In this document: positions 19,139-28,635 of the stretch, one piece after another
Numbering within the stretch: position 1 is the first letter of the stretch
Layout: the number at the start of each line of letters is the position of its first letter
Source of the DNA: Psychroflexus curvus
GTDB taxonomy: Bacteria; Bacteroidota; Bacteroidia; Flavobacteriales; Flavobacteriaceae
NCBI RefSeq assembly: GCF_020164585.1
Contig: NZ_JAIQZF010000001.1
Location: 124,001-188,000 of the forward strand
Direction: 5' to 3'
Length of the DNA: 64,000 nucleotides
Program-made: the position numbers and the translations under genes
Notes under the pieces: model-generated
Seen by the model: only the letters and a program-made list of their open reading frames with translations
What the model was told of the DNA's origin: nothing
Database searches by the model: none

Positions 19139-20866
19139 TTATGGTGTGTTATTAGTTTTAAGTTGTGTAGCAGCGTGGTTGGCTGCCCTTGCAGTAAAAG
19201 CCATATAAGTTAAAGATGGGTTTTGGCAACCAGAGGAGGTCATAAATGCCCCATCAGTTACATAAACGTTTGTACAATCATGAATTTGATTATGTTTGTT
19301 AAGGACAGAAGTCTTAGGATCTTTACCCATCCTGGCTGTACCCATTTCATGTATTCCCAAGCCCAAGGCCTTCTTAGGTTTGATATCGTAACCTTCAACA
19401 TCTTTAAACCCAGCCGATTCTAACATTTTTACAGCTTGATTCTGCATATCCTTCCGCATGGCAAGTTCATTTTCTCCAAGGGCTGCATCGAAGGTTATTG
19501 TCGGCAAACCCCAATCATCTAATCTTTTATAATCAAGGTACATTTTATTGTCGTGATTTGGTAAGGTCTCACCAAAAGCCAGTAAATTAACGTTCCACTC
19601 TCCGGGCTTCAAAATAGCTTCTTTTAGTTCTGGACCATATTTCAATTCGGCTACCATTTCTGAAATGCTAGACCTTGATGCGCCACCCTGATAGCCATAG
19701 CCTCTTTTAAATTCCTTCATATCTGTTTTTCCACCAAGATTTCTAAACCTTGGTATATACAGACCATTTGCTCTTCTGCCTTTATTGATTTTATCTTCAA
19801 ATCCATCTGCTTTAGCCCTAGCACCAACATGAAAATGATGATCCATGATATTATGTCCTAATTCGCCACTATCGTTACCCAAACCATTGGGAAAACGCTT
19901 AGATTTAGATTGCAACAATATAGAGGCAGTAGCCATTGCAGAGGCACACAAAAAAATGACTTTTGCTTTATAAATATATTTTTTTTTGGTTTCAGCATCT
20001 ATGACTTTTACCCCTATTGCTTTCTTTGTAATTTCATCATAAAGGACTTCGTGGACAATGGAGTTTGGCCTTAAAGTCATGTTACCAGTAGCTTCAGCTG
20101 TTGGAAGAGTGGAAGAATTACTACTGAAGTATGCACCATAAGGGCAACCCCTAGCGCATCTGTCTCTATATTGACATGCAGCTCTACCCATGCCAGGTTT
20201 TGTGCCTTCCGTAATATGAGCTACTCTGCCAATGGTAAGCAACCTTCCATCATCAAAATTCTGAGCCATTTTTGATTTTAACTCTTCCTCAACACAATTT
20301 AAATTCATAGGCTTAAGGAGTTTTTGATCTGGTAATTGTTTCAGACCTAAATTTTCTCCAGAAATACCAATAAATTTTTCTACCTTATCATACCAGGGTT
20401 CAATGTCATTATACCTCACTGGCCAATCAACTCCAATGCCCTCTTTTTTATTGGCTTCAAAATCGATATCGCTTAGCCTGTAACTCTGTCTTCCCCATGT
20501 AATAGATCGTCCTCCAACATGGTAGCCTCTTATCCAGTCAAATCTTCTTTTTTCATTGTACGGGTGTTTTACATCATCAACAAAAAAATGCTCTATGGCA
20601 GGTTTTGTAACATAACCCGTTCGATGTTGTTTTGGTTTGCGTTCTATGATATCTCGTGTAGGGACATTACCATTTGGAAAATCCCATGGATCTTTAAAGG
20701 CAGTTGGATAATCTTCAATATGCTTAACCATTCGTCCCCTCTCAAGGACTAGAGTTTTTAAGCCATTTTCGCAAAGTTCTTTTGCAGCCCATCCACCAGA
20801 AATCCCAGTTCCTACAACGATTGAGTCATATTGACCTTCTATAGAATATATGTCATTTTCATTCAT
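19139..20866 (-). CDS. GMC-family FAD oxidoreductase (sugar dehydrogenase large subunit)
   Basis: A 575-residue flavoprotein. The FAD-binding motif is VVGTGISGGWAAKEL (G19, G21, G24). The C-terminal active-site pair is H506 in GIHEMGTARMG and N549 in CQNPSLTYMA. A cysteine-rich segment CQYRDRCARGCPYG lies in the middle, as in gluconate and glucoside 3-dehydrogenases. It has no signal of its own and probably crosses the membrane with the subunit encoded just downstream. Family members oxidise sugar hydroxyls, including C3 of glucosides. The nearby trehalase and TIM-barrel isomerase-like lipoprotein suggest a glucoside substrate; this is inference. Confidence 0.9.
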   Translation of the reverse strand: MNENDIYSIEGQYDSIVVGTGISGGWAAKELCENGLKTLVLERGRMVKHIEDYPTAFKDPWDFPNGNVPTRDIIERKPKQHRTGYVTKPAIEHFFVDDVKHPYNEKRRFDWIRGYHVGGRSITWGRQSYRLSDIDFEANKKEGIGVDWPVRYNDIEPWYDKVEKFIGISGENLGLKQLPDQKLLKPMNLNCVEEELKSKMAQNFDDGRLLTIGRVAHITEGTKPGMGRAACQYRDRCARGCPYGAYFSSNSSTLPTAEATGNMTLRPNSIVHEVLYDEITKKAIGVKVIDAETKKKYIYKAKVIFLCASAMATASILLQSKSKRFPNGLGNDSGELGHNIMDHHFHVGARAKADGFEDKINKGRRANGLYIPRFRNLGGKTDMKEFKRGYGYQGGASRSSISEMVAELKYGPELKEAILKPGEWNVNLLAFGETLPNHDNKMYLDYKRLDDWGLPTITFDAALGENELAMRKDMQNQAVKMLESAGFKDVEGYDIKPKKALGLGIHEMGTARMGKDPKTSVLNKHNQIHDCTNVYVTDGAFMTSSGCQNPSLTYMAFTARAANHAATQLKTNNTP

Positions 20867-21004
20867 TACATTTAAATCAAATTAAGCATGGGGATTCTTT
20901 AAAAAAGAACGTGAAAATACACTTTATTTGCTAAATTGATTAATTTGCGTTTTGAAAATGTTTGATTTTTTTCAAACTCAACTAACCCATAAAATTTATA
21001 GAAG

Positions 21005-21982
21005 ATGAAAATTAAAGTACCTAAGTCAATAAGCTACTTTTTAACAGTGTTGTTTTTAATTTCAAGCTATTCTTGCAAGAAAAATCAGGAAAAAGAGGCA
21101 CAAGCACAATCCAAAGAAATTAAAAAAGAAGATCCTTTTTTTAAATTGTCTTTAGCACAATGGTCATTACACAGAACGTTTAATGAGCAGGGTGTGAATC
21201 CATTTAAATTTGCTGAAATTGCTAAAGAAAATGGCTTTGAAGGTTTAGAATATGTAAATCAAATCTATTCTGATGAAATTGAAAAATTGGGTTTTGATGC
21301 GGTGATTGATAGCTTAAAAGTTGTAAGTGAAAATGCTGAAATGCAAAACGTTTTAATTATGGTAGATGGCGAGGGTGATCTCGCAGATCCTGATGAAGAA
21401 GCCAGGAATTTAGCAGTAGAAAATCATAAAAAGTGGGTAGATGCTGCTCAGGAATTAGGCTGTCATTCTATACGAGTAAATACTTTTGGTACAAATGATC
21501 CAGAACTTTGGATTCCTGCCGTTGTAGATGGATTAAAAAAACTATCTGACTATGCATCTACTAAAAACATCAATATATTGTGTGAGAATCATGGTTGGTT
21601 ATCATCTGATGTACCTGTTTTAATGGAAGCTGTTAAACAGGTTGATATGGAAAATTGCGGGACATTGCCAGATTTTGGTAATTGGTGTATTCAACGTGAA
21701 AATGGAGAAAGATGGGGGCAATGTATTGAAGAATATCCAAATAAATATGAAGGTATTGAAACGATGTTAACCAAAGCCAAAGCAGTAAGTGCCAAATCTT
21801 ATGATTTTGATGAAAATGGGAACGAGACTACTTTAGATTATCCGCGTATCGTAAAATTGATCAAGGATTCTGGTTATAAAGGCTATATTGGAGTTGAATA
21901 TGAAGGCGATCGTTTACCTGAAAAAGAGGGGATCAAGGCCACCAGAAATTTATTGTTGAAATCTGCTAAATCCCTGCAATAA
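21005..21982 (+). CDS. sugar phosphate isomerase/epimerase-type TIM-barrel lipoprotein
   Basis: A 325-residue protein with a lipoprotein signal (SSYSC, Cys 24) and an AP-endonuclease-2-like TIM barrel: LSLAQWSLHRTF, GFEGLEYVNQIY, NINILCENHGW, CGTLPDFGNW and GYIGVEYEGDR carry the usual Glu, Asp and His metal-site residues. Cytoplasmic relatives isomerise sugars. Exported relatives in Bacteroidota act on oxidised (3-keto) sugars in some studied loci. It is divergent from the GMC dehydrogenase genes across 138 bp, which fits that idea but does not prove it. Confidence 0.85.
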   Translation: MKIKVPKSISYFLTVLFLISSYSCKKNQEKEAQAQSKEIKKEDPFFKLSLAQWSLHRTFNEQGVNPFKFAEIAKENGFEGLEYVNQIYSDEIEKLGFDAVIDSLKVVSENAEMQNVLIMVDGEGDLADPDEEARNLAVENHKKWVDAAQELGCHSIRVNTFGTNDPELWIPAVVDGLKKLSDYASTKNINILCENHGWLSSDVPVLMEAVKQVDMENCGTLPDFGNWCIQRENGERWGQCIEEYPNKYEGIETMLTKAKAVSAKSYDFDENGNETTLDYPRIVKLIKDSGYKGYIGVEYEGDRLPEKEGIKATRNLLLKSAKSLQ

Positions 21983-21991
21983 CAAGAATTT

Positions 21992-22105
21992 ATGAAGAAA
22001 GGATCCATATGGATTTTTGAAGGATTATTTCCGGGAGGATTGATTTTATGTGATTTTGTGGATTATGTTTTTGATGGTTATAGTGATAAATTCCAGATGT
22101 TGTAG
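21992..22105 (+). CDS. possible 37-residue small ORF (doubtful)
   Basis: An ATG 10 bp after the isomerase-like gene opens a frame of 37 codons (begins MKKGSIWIFEGLF, ends DKFQML). It has no signal, no known motif and no recognisable start signal. Listed because the spacing would suit an operon tail; chance is at least as likely. Confidence 0.15.
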   Translation: MKKGSIWIFEGLFPGGLILCDFVDYVFDGYSDKFQML

Positions 22106-22260
22106 TACAATTTTAATCATCTAGTTAATTATGGCTTTGGTTCGCTTAGAAAGCTGTATATTTCATCATATCAAATAGTTAAGGTAATGCATGAAAACTT
22201 TAAGCATTTCCATTAGAATAGCTGTTAGTCATTATTTTAAAATAAAAAATCTAAACACAA

Positions 22261-23277
22261 ATGAAAAAAATCACACTCTTAGCTTTAGCAATAGCCTTAT
22301 CATTTGGTCTGATAGGTTTAAATAAAAATGATCCAACGATAAGTTTTTTGGAATCCTTGAACAATGAGCAATTAAGCATGCTTATGATGCCTCTGGATGA
22401 TACGTCAAGAAATTTCTGGCACTATTTGCCGGCGAAAATGTTACCGAGAACTGGGTTAATAATCGATGAATTAAATGGCAGTCAGAAAGAGAAATTTTCT
22501 CAAATGCTACAGTCATTTTTGAGTGAGTCAGGGTATGACAAGACTCGGGAAATTATTGATTTAGAAAATGTCTTGATAGAATTGGGAGGCGATCCTGAAT
22601 TCAGAGATGATGGGGCTTACTATATTGCTGTCTATGGCGACCCCAGGACAGATAGCCTTTGGGCTTGGTCCTTTGAAGGACACCATGTATCATTGAACTT
22701 TACAATTTCAAACGGGAAAATATCAACGACACCAAGATTCTTTGGAGCCAATCCGGCCACTATCACGGAGGGTAGCAGAAAAGGCGAAAGGGTACTGCAA
22801 AGAGAAGAAGACGGGGCCTTCGAATTGTTAAACTCACTTTCTAACCAGCAAAAGAAGGTCGCAATTTTTCAAAATGCTTCTTTTGAGGATATCGTCACAA
22901 CAAATGCGATCGAAGTGGGTCCCTTGAGACCTGTAGGCATTAAAGCAACTAAATTAAACGCTGAACAAAAAAACATATTAAAACAACTGATAAGCGAATA
23001 TTTAAGTTCGATTCCTCAGCCTCTTGCTTTAAAACGGGAGAAAAAGATCAATGATGAAGAATTTGATGAAATCAGATTTGGTTGGGCAGGCTCTTTAATA
23101 AAAGGAAAAGGACATTATTACAGAATTCAGGGAAAATCCTTTCTGATAGAGTTTGACAACACCCAGAACAATGCCAATCACATTCATACAGTCTGGCGAG
23201 ATTTTGACGGAGACTTTGGACGAGATATGATTAGAGAACATTATCTTAATTCAAATCATCATAACAAGAAAGAATAA
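22261..23277 (+). CDS. DUF3500 family exported protein
   Basis: A 338-residue protein with a signal-like N-terminus (MKKITLLALAIALSFGLIGL). The body has the DUF3500 hallmarks YYIAVYGDP, WAWSFEGHHVSLNFT, FFGANPA and HIHTVWRDFDGDFG. The family is common in Bacteroidota and Planctomycetes; its activity is not established. It has its own upstream gap of about 280 bp and no close partner gene, and it is followed by a 300-bp gap before thrA. Confidence 0.85.
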   Translation: MKKITLLALAIALSFGLIGLNKNDPTISFLESLNNEQLSMLMMPLDDTSRNFWHYLPAKMLPRTGLIIDELNGSQKEKFSQMLQSFLSESGYDKTREIIDLENVLIELGGDPEFRDDGAYYIAVYGDPRTDSLWAWSFEGHHVSLNFTISNGKISTTPRFFGANPATITEGSRKGERVLQREEDGAFELLNSLSNQQKKVAIFQNASFEDIVTTNAIEVGPLRPVGIKATKLNAEQKNILKQLISEYLSSIPQPLALKREKKINDEEFDEIRFGWAGSLIKGKGHYYRIQGKSFLIEFDNTQNNANHIHTVWRDFDGDFGRDMIREHYLNSNHHNKKE

Positions 23278-23586
23278 TGCTCAACAGCATCTAAGAAAAC
23301 ATGGTTAAGATGATTAGCAATAAAAAGACCAGGAAAGTGAATTAAATCAATAATCTTTCCTCTACGTATTAAGTCTTTAGGTCGATATGAGCATTAAAAG
23401 ATGTTCAGTCAAAACCTATAAAAATATGGATCCATTAACGAAATCAGATCTAAATTCATTTTAATTCAATCTTCGATAAAATGTATAAAGAGTCTTTTGT
23501 TTAAGAATAAATATGCCGTCATTTGTAAATTGTTTTAACTGTTTTTAACTAAATATCCTCAAAAAGGAATTTTAAAATTAAAAGTG
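23278..23586. other. intergenic region upstream of thrA
   Basis: About 310 bp with no gene seen. An inverted repeat AGGAAAG (23331-23337) and CTTTCCT (23355-23361) could fold but lacks a T run. I looked for a threonine-rich leader peptide and found none: the short ATG-initiated frames hold at most one Thr codon each. Confidence 0.4.
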
Positions 23587-26028
23587 ATGGAGGTACTAAA
23601 GTTTGGAGGTTCTTCTGTAGGAAGTTCAAAGCGAATACATCAAGTTGTAGATATACTTGATCGGTATTCAAAACATGGAAAAGTGGTTTGTGTAGTCTCA
23701 GCAGTTGGCGGAATTACGGATAAACTTCTTAAAGCTGGCCAGCTGGCCTTAGAAAAAAATGAGTCTTTTGCTGCTGAATTTGACGACATTAAAAAGATAC
23801 ATTTATCACTGGTTTCAGAGTTAATTCCAAAGGATAATGATTACGTTTTGGAGTACCTGGAAGAGGAACTGAGCTATTTAAAAAACCTATTAGATGGAAT
23901 CTATCTCATTAATGAGTTAACCCCAAAAACATCAGACAAACTTACGAGTTTTGGTGAATTGATGTCATCTTTTATCATTACTGAAGTAGCTAAACATAGA
24001 GGCATTGATGCTGTTCGCAAGAACAGTCAGGAGCTTATTGTGACAAATTCCAGTTTCACCAAAGCTGAAGTCAACTACCTGATCACTAATAAAAATATTA
24101 AAGACTATTTTAAAACCGCTCACCAACTTACCGTTTTACCAGGTTTTGTCGCTAAATCCAATCTTGGAGAAATCACTACCCTAGGTCGTGGTGGTTCTGA
24201 TTTTACGGCGTCCATCTTAGCAGCTGCACTTAAAGTAAAACGACTTGAAATCTGGACAGACGTGAGTGGCATGTACACTGCCAACCCAAAACTGGTAAAA
24301 CAGGCTACTCCTATCGAAGTTTTATCTTATCAGGAAGCTATGGAGCTTTCGCATTTTGGAGCTAAGGTATTATTTCCTCCAACCGTTCAGCCAGCCTTGG
24401 ACTCAGAAATTCCAATTCTGATTAAAAACACATTAAAGCCTGAAGATAAAGGGACTTTAATTAAAACACATTCCACTTCAACCTCAGGAAGTGTAAGTGG
24501 AATTACAAGTGTAGACAACATCGCGTTACTCACTTTACAAGGCAACGGAATGGTGGGTATTCCTGGTTTTTCGAAACGATTATTCGAGGTTTTAGCTTTA
24601 GAAAAAATCAATGTCATTTTTATAACGCAAGCTTCATCGGAACATTCGATTTGTTTTGGAATATCTGAATCGGATGCCGATTTGGCCGTGACTTCTGTCA
24701 ACCAATGTTTCGAATATGAAATTTCAACGCATAGAATTCGACCAGTAGATGTCGAAAAAAACTTGTCAATTGTCGCTTTAGTGGGGGATCGTATGAAAAA
24801 TCACCAGGGCATCAGCGGTAAAATGTTTAGTGCTTTAGGGAAAAATAATGTCAATGTAAGGGCTATTGCTCAGGGGGCTTCAGAAAAAAATATTTCAGCA
24901 GTCATCTTGCAAAACGATGTAAAAAAAGCCTTAAACGCATTGCATGAAACCTTTTTTGAAGTTAAAACCAAGCAACTCAATGTTTTTATAACTGGAGTAG
25001 GAAATGTCGGACATCGCTTAATTTCTCAAATTGAACAGCAGCGCAAATTCCTCAAAAATGAACTGAGAATCAATCTGAGAGTGATGGGAATTTCAAATTC
25101 CAAGAACATGTATTTCGATGAAGAAGGCATAGACTTAGGAAACTGGAAAGACCATTTAGAACGGGGAGAGACGTCTTCTTTGGATGGATTTTTGGAGAAA
25201 GCCACTCAACTCAACAAGCGGAACAGCATTTTTGTAGACATTACGGCAAGTGAAGCTGTATCTCAAATGTATGCGGACTATTTAAAAAGAAGTATTTCAG
25301 TGGTTGCCTGCAATAAAATAGCCTGTTCCAGTGAATTTCAGAATTACAAAACACTCAAAAATTTATCCAAAAAATACAATGCCTCTTTCTTGTTTGAAAC
25401 CAATGTGGGCGCAGGTTTGCCGATAATCGATACCTTAGGTAACCTCGTGGCCTCTGGAGATAAGGTAACCTCCATACAGGCGGTGCTTTCTGGGAGTTTA
25501 AATTTTGTGTTCAATAATTTCAACGGTTCTACCAAATTTCACGATGTGGTGAAAGAAGCTCAGAAAGAAGGCTTTACAGAACCAGACCCAAGAATAGACT
25601 TGAGTGGAGTAGATGTGGCTAGAAAAATTCTTATTCTTGCCAGAGAAAGCGGCTACGACATGAATCTTGAAGATATCGAAAACGACTCCTTTTTAACTAA
25701 AGCAAATTTGGAAAGCGATACAGTAGATGATTTTTTTGAAACCTTAATCGAGGATGAAGCGCATTTTCAGAAGTTATTCAGCTCTGCCGAAGCTAATAAT
25801 TCTCAATTGAAATATGTCGCCGAATTCAATGACGGAAAAGCAAAAGTAGGTCTTAAAGAAATTCCTCAGGGACACCCGTTTTATAATTTGGAAGGAAAAG
25901 ACAATATCGTGATGTTTTATTCTCACAGATACCCAGAACAACCCATCATTGTAAAAGGTGCTGGTGCTGGGGCAGATGTGACGGCTTCCGGATTATTTGC
26001 AGATATCATCAGAGTTAGCAATAAATAA
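23587..26028 (+). CDS. thrA: bifunctional aspartate kinase / homoserine dehydrogenase I
   Basis: A fused enzyme of about 813 residues carrying the first and third steps from aspartate to threonine. The N-terminal kinase begins EVLKFGGSSVGSSKRI and contains LTSFGELMSS and TLGRGGSDFTA. Two ACT repeats follow (about 310-450, including FITQASSEHSICFGI and GKNNVNVRAIAQG), the usual site of threonine feedback. The homoserine dehydrogenase part starts with NAD(P) motif FITGVGNVGHRL near residue 466 and includes ACNKIACSS and EPDPRIDLSGVDVARKI. A GTG lies one codon earlier (23584), but ATG 23587 is preferred. thrB and thrC follow closely, giving one operon. Confidence 0.97.
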   Translation: MEVLKFGGSSVGSSKRIHQVVDILDRYSKHGKVVCVVSAVGGITDKLLKAGQLALEKNESFAAEFDDIKKIHLSLVSELIPKDNDYVLEYLEEELSYLKNLLDGIYLINELTPKTSDKLTSFGELMSSFIITEVAKHRGIDAVRKNSQELIVTNSSFTKAEVNYLITNKNIKDYFKTAHQLTVLPGFVAKSNLGEITTLGRGGSDFTASILAAALKVKRLEIWTDVSGMYTANPKLVKQATPIEVLSYQEAMELSHFGAKVLFPPTVQPALDSEIPILIKNTLKPEDKGTLIKTHSTSTSGSVSGITSVDNIALLTLQGNGMVGIPGFSKRLFEVLALEKINVIFITQASSEHSICFGISESDADLAVTSVNQCFEYEISTHRIRPVDVEKNLSIVALVGDRMKNHQGISGKMFSALGKNNVNVRAIAQGASEKNISAVILQNDVKKALNALHETFFEVKTKQLNVFITGVGNVGHRLISQIEQQRKFLKNELRINLRVMGISNSKNMYFDEEGIDLGNWKDHLERGETSSLDGFLEKATQLNKRNSIFVDITASEAVSQMYADYLKRSISVVACNKIACSSEFQNYKTLKNLSKKYNASFLFETNVGAGLPIIDTLGNLVASGDKVTSIQAVLSGSLNFVFNNFNGSTKFHDVVKEAQKEGFTEPDPRIDLSGVDVARKILILARESGYDMNLEDIENDSFLTKANLESDTVDDFFETLIEDEAHFQKLFSSAEANNSQLKYVAEFNDGKAKVGLKEIPQGHPFYNLEGKDNIVMFYSHRYPEQPIIVKGAGAGADVTASGLFADIIRVSNK

Positions 26029-26042
26029 AATCAACTTCTATT

Positions 26043-26969
26043 TTGAATAAAGAAATTCGAATTTTTTCTCCGGGGACGGTGTCCAATGTCGCTTGTGGTT
26101 TCGATGTCTTAGGCTTTTGTCTGGACCATATTGGTGATGAAATGCTGGTGAGAACGACTCCCCAGCAAGGAATTTCCATCACCAAAATTGAAGGCTACGA
26201 CTTGCCTTACGAGACAGAAAAAAATGTGGCTGGGGTTTCTGCGATGGCATTAATCGACGACTTCCAGCCAGACTTTGGATTTGAAATTGAAATTTACAAG
26301 CGTATAAAGCCAGGGAGTGGTATTGGGAGTAGTGCTGCCAGTGCCGCAGGAAGTGTTTTTGCTATCAATGAGCTTTTGGGCAGACCTTACAACAAAACCC
26401 AACTCACAGCATTTGCCATGAAAGGTGAGGCTGTGGCTAGCCAAAGTGAGCATGCAGATAATCTGGCCCCGGCCATTTTTGGAGGTTTTGTCCTGGTAAA
26501 GAGTTTGAATCCATTAGAGATTTTGAATCTACCAACACCAGACGAGCTTTATGCGGTCATTATCCATCCTCAAATCGAAATCAAAACGGCAGAGGCAAGG
26601 GCTATTTTGCCAAAAGAGATTCCTATGCAAAAGGCAATCACGCAATGGGCCAATCTTGGCAGTCTTGTTCATGCCCTTCATACCAGTGATTATTCGCTGT
26701 TACAGCGCTCACTTCAGGATGTAGTGGTAGAACCCTTTAGAAGTCAGCTCATTCCTCATTTTGATGAGGTAAAAACAGCGGCCTTAAAGCAGGGTGCTTT
26801 AGGTTTTGGGATTTCCGGCTCTGGTCCGTCTATGTTCGCGGTTACAAAAGGTGAAAATTCAGCCAGAAGTGTAGAGGCTGCTATGCGAAAGGTCTACAAA
26901 AGTTCAAACCTTCAATTTGAAACTTATTCGTCCAAAATCAATAAAGAAGGCATTCAAACCATAAGTTAA
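26043..26969 (+). CDS. thrB: homoserine kinase
   Basis: A 308-residue GHMP kinase phosphorylating homoserine. The ATP loop is KPGSGIGSSAASAAGSVFA (about residues 90-108). The N-terminal IFSPGTVSNVACGFDVLG and the C-terminal GFGISGSGPSMFAV are typical. The family N-terminus requires a start at or near 26043, where the codon is TTG; no in-frame ATG exists between the upstream stop and residue 35. The gap to thrA is 14 bp. The weak start codon could lower its yield relative to thrA and thrC. Confidence 0.95.
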   Translation: MNKEIRIFSPGTVSNVACGFDVLGFCLDHIGDEMLVRTTPQQGISITKIEGYDLPYETEKNVAGVSAMALIDDFQPDFGFEIEIYKRIKPGSGIGSSAASAAGSVFAINELLGRPYNKTQLTAFAMKGEAVASQSEHADNLAPAIFGGFVLVKSLNPLEILNLPTPDELYAVIIHPQIEIKTAEARAILPKEIPMQKAITQWANLGSLVHALHTSDYSLLQRSLQDVVVEPFRSQLIPHFDEVKTAALKQGALGFGISGSGPSMFAVTKGENSARSVEAAMRKVYKSSNLQFETYSSKINKEGIQTIS

Positions 26970-26982
26970 TAAAGTCTAAGTC

Positions 26983-28308
26983 ATGGATTTTTACTCCCTC
27001 AATCACAACGCACCTAATACGTCTTTTAAAGAAGCTGTCATCAAAGGTCTGGCACCCGATAAAGGTTTGTATTTCCCGACCTCTATCCAGAAGCTGCCGG
27101 CCTCTTTCTATGCTTCCATCTCAGATCTATCTCACAATGCCATTGCTTTTGAAGTGATTAAGCAGTTTGTGAGTCCGGAAATACCAGAAGTCGAACTTAA
27201 AAAGATCATTAAAGAGACCTTGTGCTTTGATTTTCCTGTTGTGAATATCAACGACAGCATATCCTCGTTGGAGTTATTTCATGGTCCTACCATGGCGTTT
27301 AAGGACGTAGGTGCCAGATTCATGTCGCGATGTTTAAGTTACTTCAATCAGGCCAGCCTGCGTGATTCTTCAAGGCAGGATCAAAAGAAAGAAACCACTG
27401 TTTTGGTAGCCACCTCAGGAGATACCGGTGGTGCCGTTGCCAACGGGTTTTTAGGTGTCGAGGGTATCCATGTGGTGATTTTATATCCCAGCGGTAAAGT
27501 CAGTGAGGTTCAGGAAAAACAACTCACTACGCTGGGTCAGAATATCACCGCCCTGGAAGTTGACGGTGTTTTCGACGACTGCCAGGACATGGTTAAGCAG
27601 GCATTTTTAGACAGGTCCATCACCGATAAAGTTCAGATCACCTCCGCCAATTCCATCAATGTGGCGCGCTGGTTGCCTCAGATGTTTTATTTCTTTTTTG
27701 CCTACCAGCAACTTCATAAGCATCATAAAAACATTGTGTTTTCTGTGCCAAGTGGTAACTTTGGAAATATCTGTGCCGGTTTTATGGCCCAGCAACTCGG
27801 TCTGCCAGTTCATCATTTTATCGCCGCCAACAACAGCAATCAGGTCGTGACCGAGTATCTGGAATCAGAAGATTACACACCAAAGCCGACGATACAGACC
27901 CTCAGTAATGCTATGGACGTAGGCAACCCAAGCAATTTTGTAAGGATTCAGGAAATCTTTAAAAATGAATTTCAGGTTTTAAAATCGAACCTGACTTCCT
28001 TTAGTTTTTCAGATCAGCAAACTCTGGAGAGTATGAAAAGGCTTTATGAGTCTTACAATTACACTGCAGACCCTCACGGTGCCATTGGCTTTCTGGCAGC
28101 AGAAGCTTACCAAAAAGACCATCCCAATACCCACTGTGTTTTTTTGGAAACCGCTCACCCTACCAAGTTTCTGGACGTTGTGGAACAAGTGATTCCTGAA
28201 CAAATCGAACTTCCAGCACAAATCAAAGCGGTGATGAATCAGGAAAAAAAGTCCATTTCAATTTCCACTTACGAGGAGCTTAAAGCTGTTCTTCTCGGAG
28301 ATTTATAG
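26983..28308 (+). CDS. thrC: threonine synthase
   Basis: A 441-residue PLP enzyme making threonine from O-phosphohomoserine. The PLP lysine lies in HGPTMAFKDVGARFM (about residues 94-108), and the phosphate-binding loop in VATSGDTGGAVANGF. The segment SVPSGNFGNICAGFMA fits the fungal/E. coli-type threonine synthase. It starts 13 bp after thrB and ends the thr operon. Base composition is slightly richer in G+C here than in the envelope genes, as for the neighbouring biosynthetic genes. Confidence 0.96.
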   Translation: MDFYSLNHNAPNTSFKEAVIKGLAPDKGLYFPTSIQKLPASFYASISDLSHNAIAFEVIKQFVSPEIPEVELKKIIKETLCFDFPVVNINDSISSLELFHGPTMAFKDVGARFMSRCLSYFNQASLRDSSRQDQKKETTVLVATSGDTGGAVANGFLGVEGIHVVILYPSGKVSEVQEKQLTTLGQNITALEVDGVFDDCQDMVKQAFLDRSITDKVQITSANSINVARWLPQMFYFFFAYQQLHKHHKNIVFSVPSGNFGNICAGFMAQQLGLPVHHFIAANNSNQVVTEYLESEDYTPKPTIQTLSNAMDVGNPSNFVRIQEIFKNEFQVLKSNLTSFSFSDQQTLESMKRLYESYNYTADPHGAIGFLAAEAYQKDHPNTHCVFLETAHPTKFLDVVEQVIPEQIELPAQIKAVMNQEKKSISISTYEELKAVLLGDL

Positions 28309-28635
28309 AGGTTTTTATTTTGATTTTGCCACTGCAGAAATCTGAGTTTTTAGACATCCAGCTTTAGATAACAAGTTCATTTTATCAGCCGTCTTTACCT
28401 TTAGATACAACTGAAGGTGAGGAGGGAGTCTTGTGCTTTTAGACAAACAAAAACCTCAAACTTAAAAATGTCAATTATTTTGAGGAATTGAGTATTCCAA
28501 TCTTTAGTAGTTAACTTACTGTAATTAAGCTATTTATAAAGTAATATCAACTATTGGATTTAACAGCAGTCTTATAAGTCAGTGGGACGAAACTCTATCG
28601 AAAATATAATTTCGTTCTTTAATTAATTCAGTAGA
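28309..28635 (+). promoter_or_regulatory. ilv operon leader region with possible attenuation elements
   Basis: A 327-bp gap. An ATG at 28469 opens a 7-codon frame (MSIILRN, stop 28490-28492) rich in Ile/Leu codons, and a hairpin CCTCAAA/TTTGAGG (28454-28485) overlaps it. Just before ilvD, TTTCG(T) at 28610-28615 can pair either with ACGAAA (28587-28592) or with CGAAA (28599-28603), then comes TTCTTTAATT. This is compatible with attenuation by branched-chain amino acids, but the peptide is very short and the stems are weak. Confidence 0.3.

Noticed and set aside
23278-23586. A threonine-type attenuator leader before thrA
   Set aside because: No ATG frame with a run of Thr or Ile codons and no hairpin with a T run was found.
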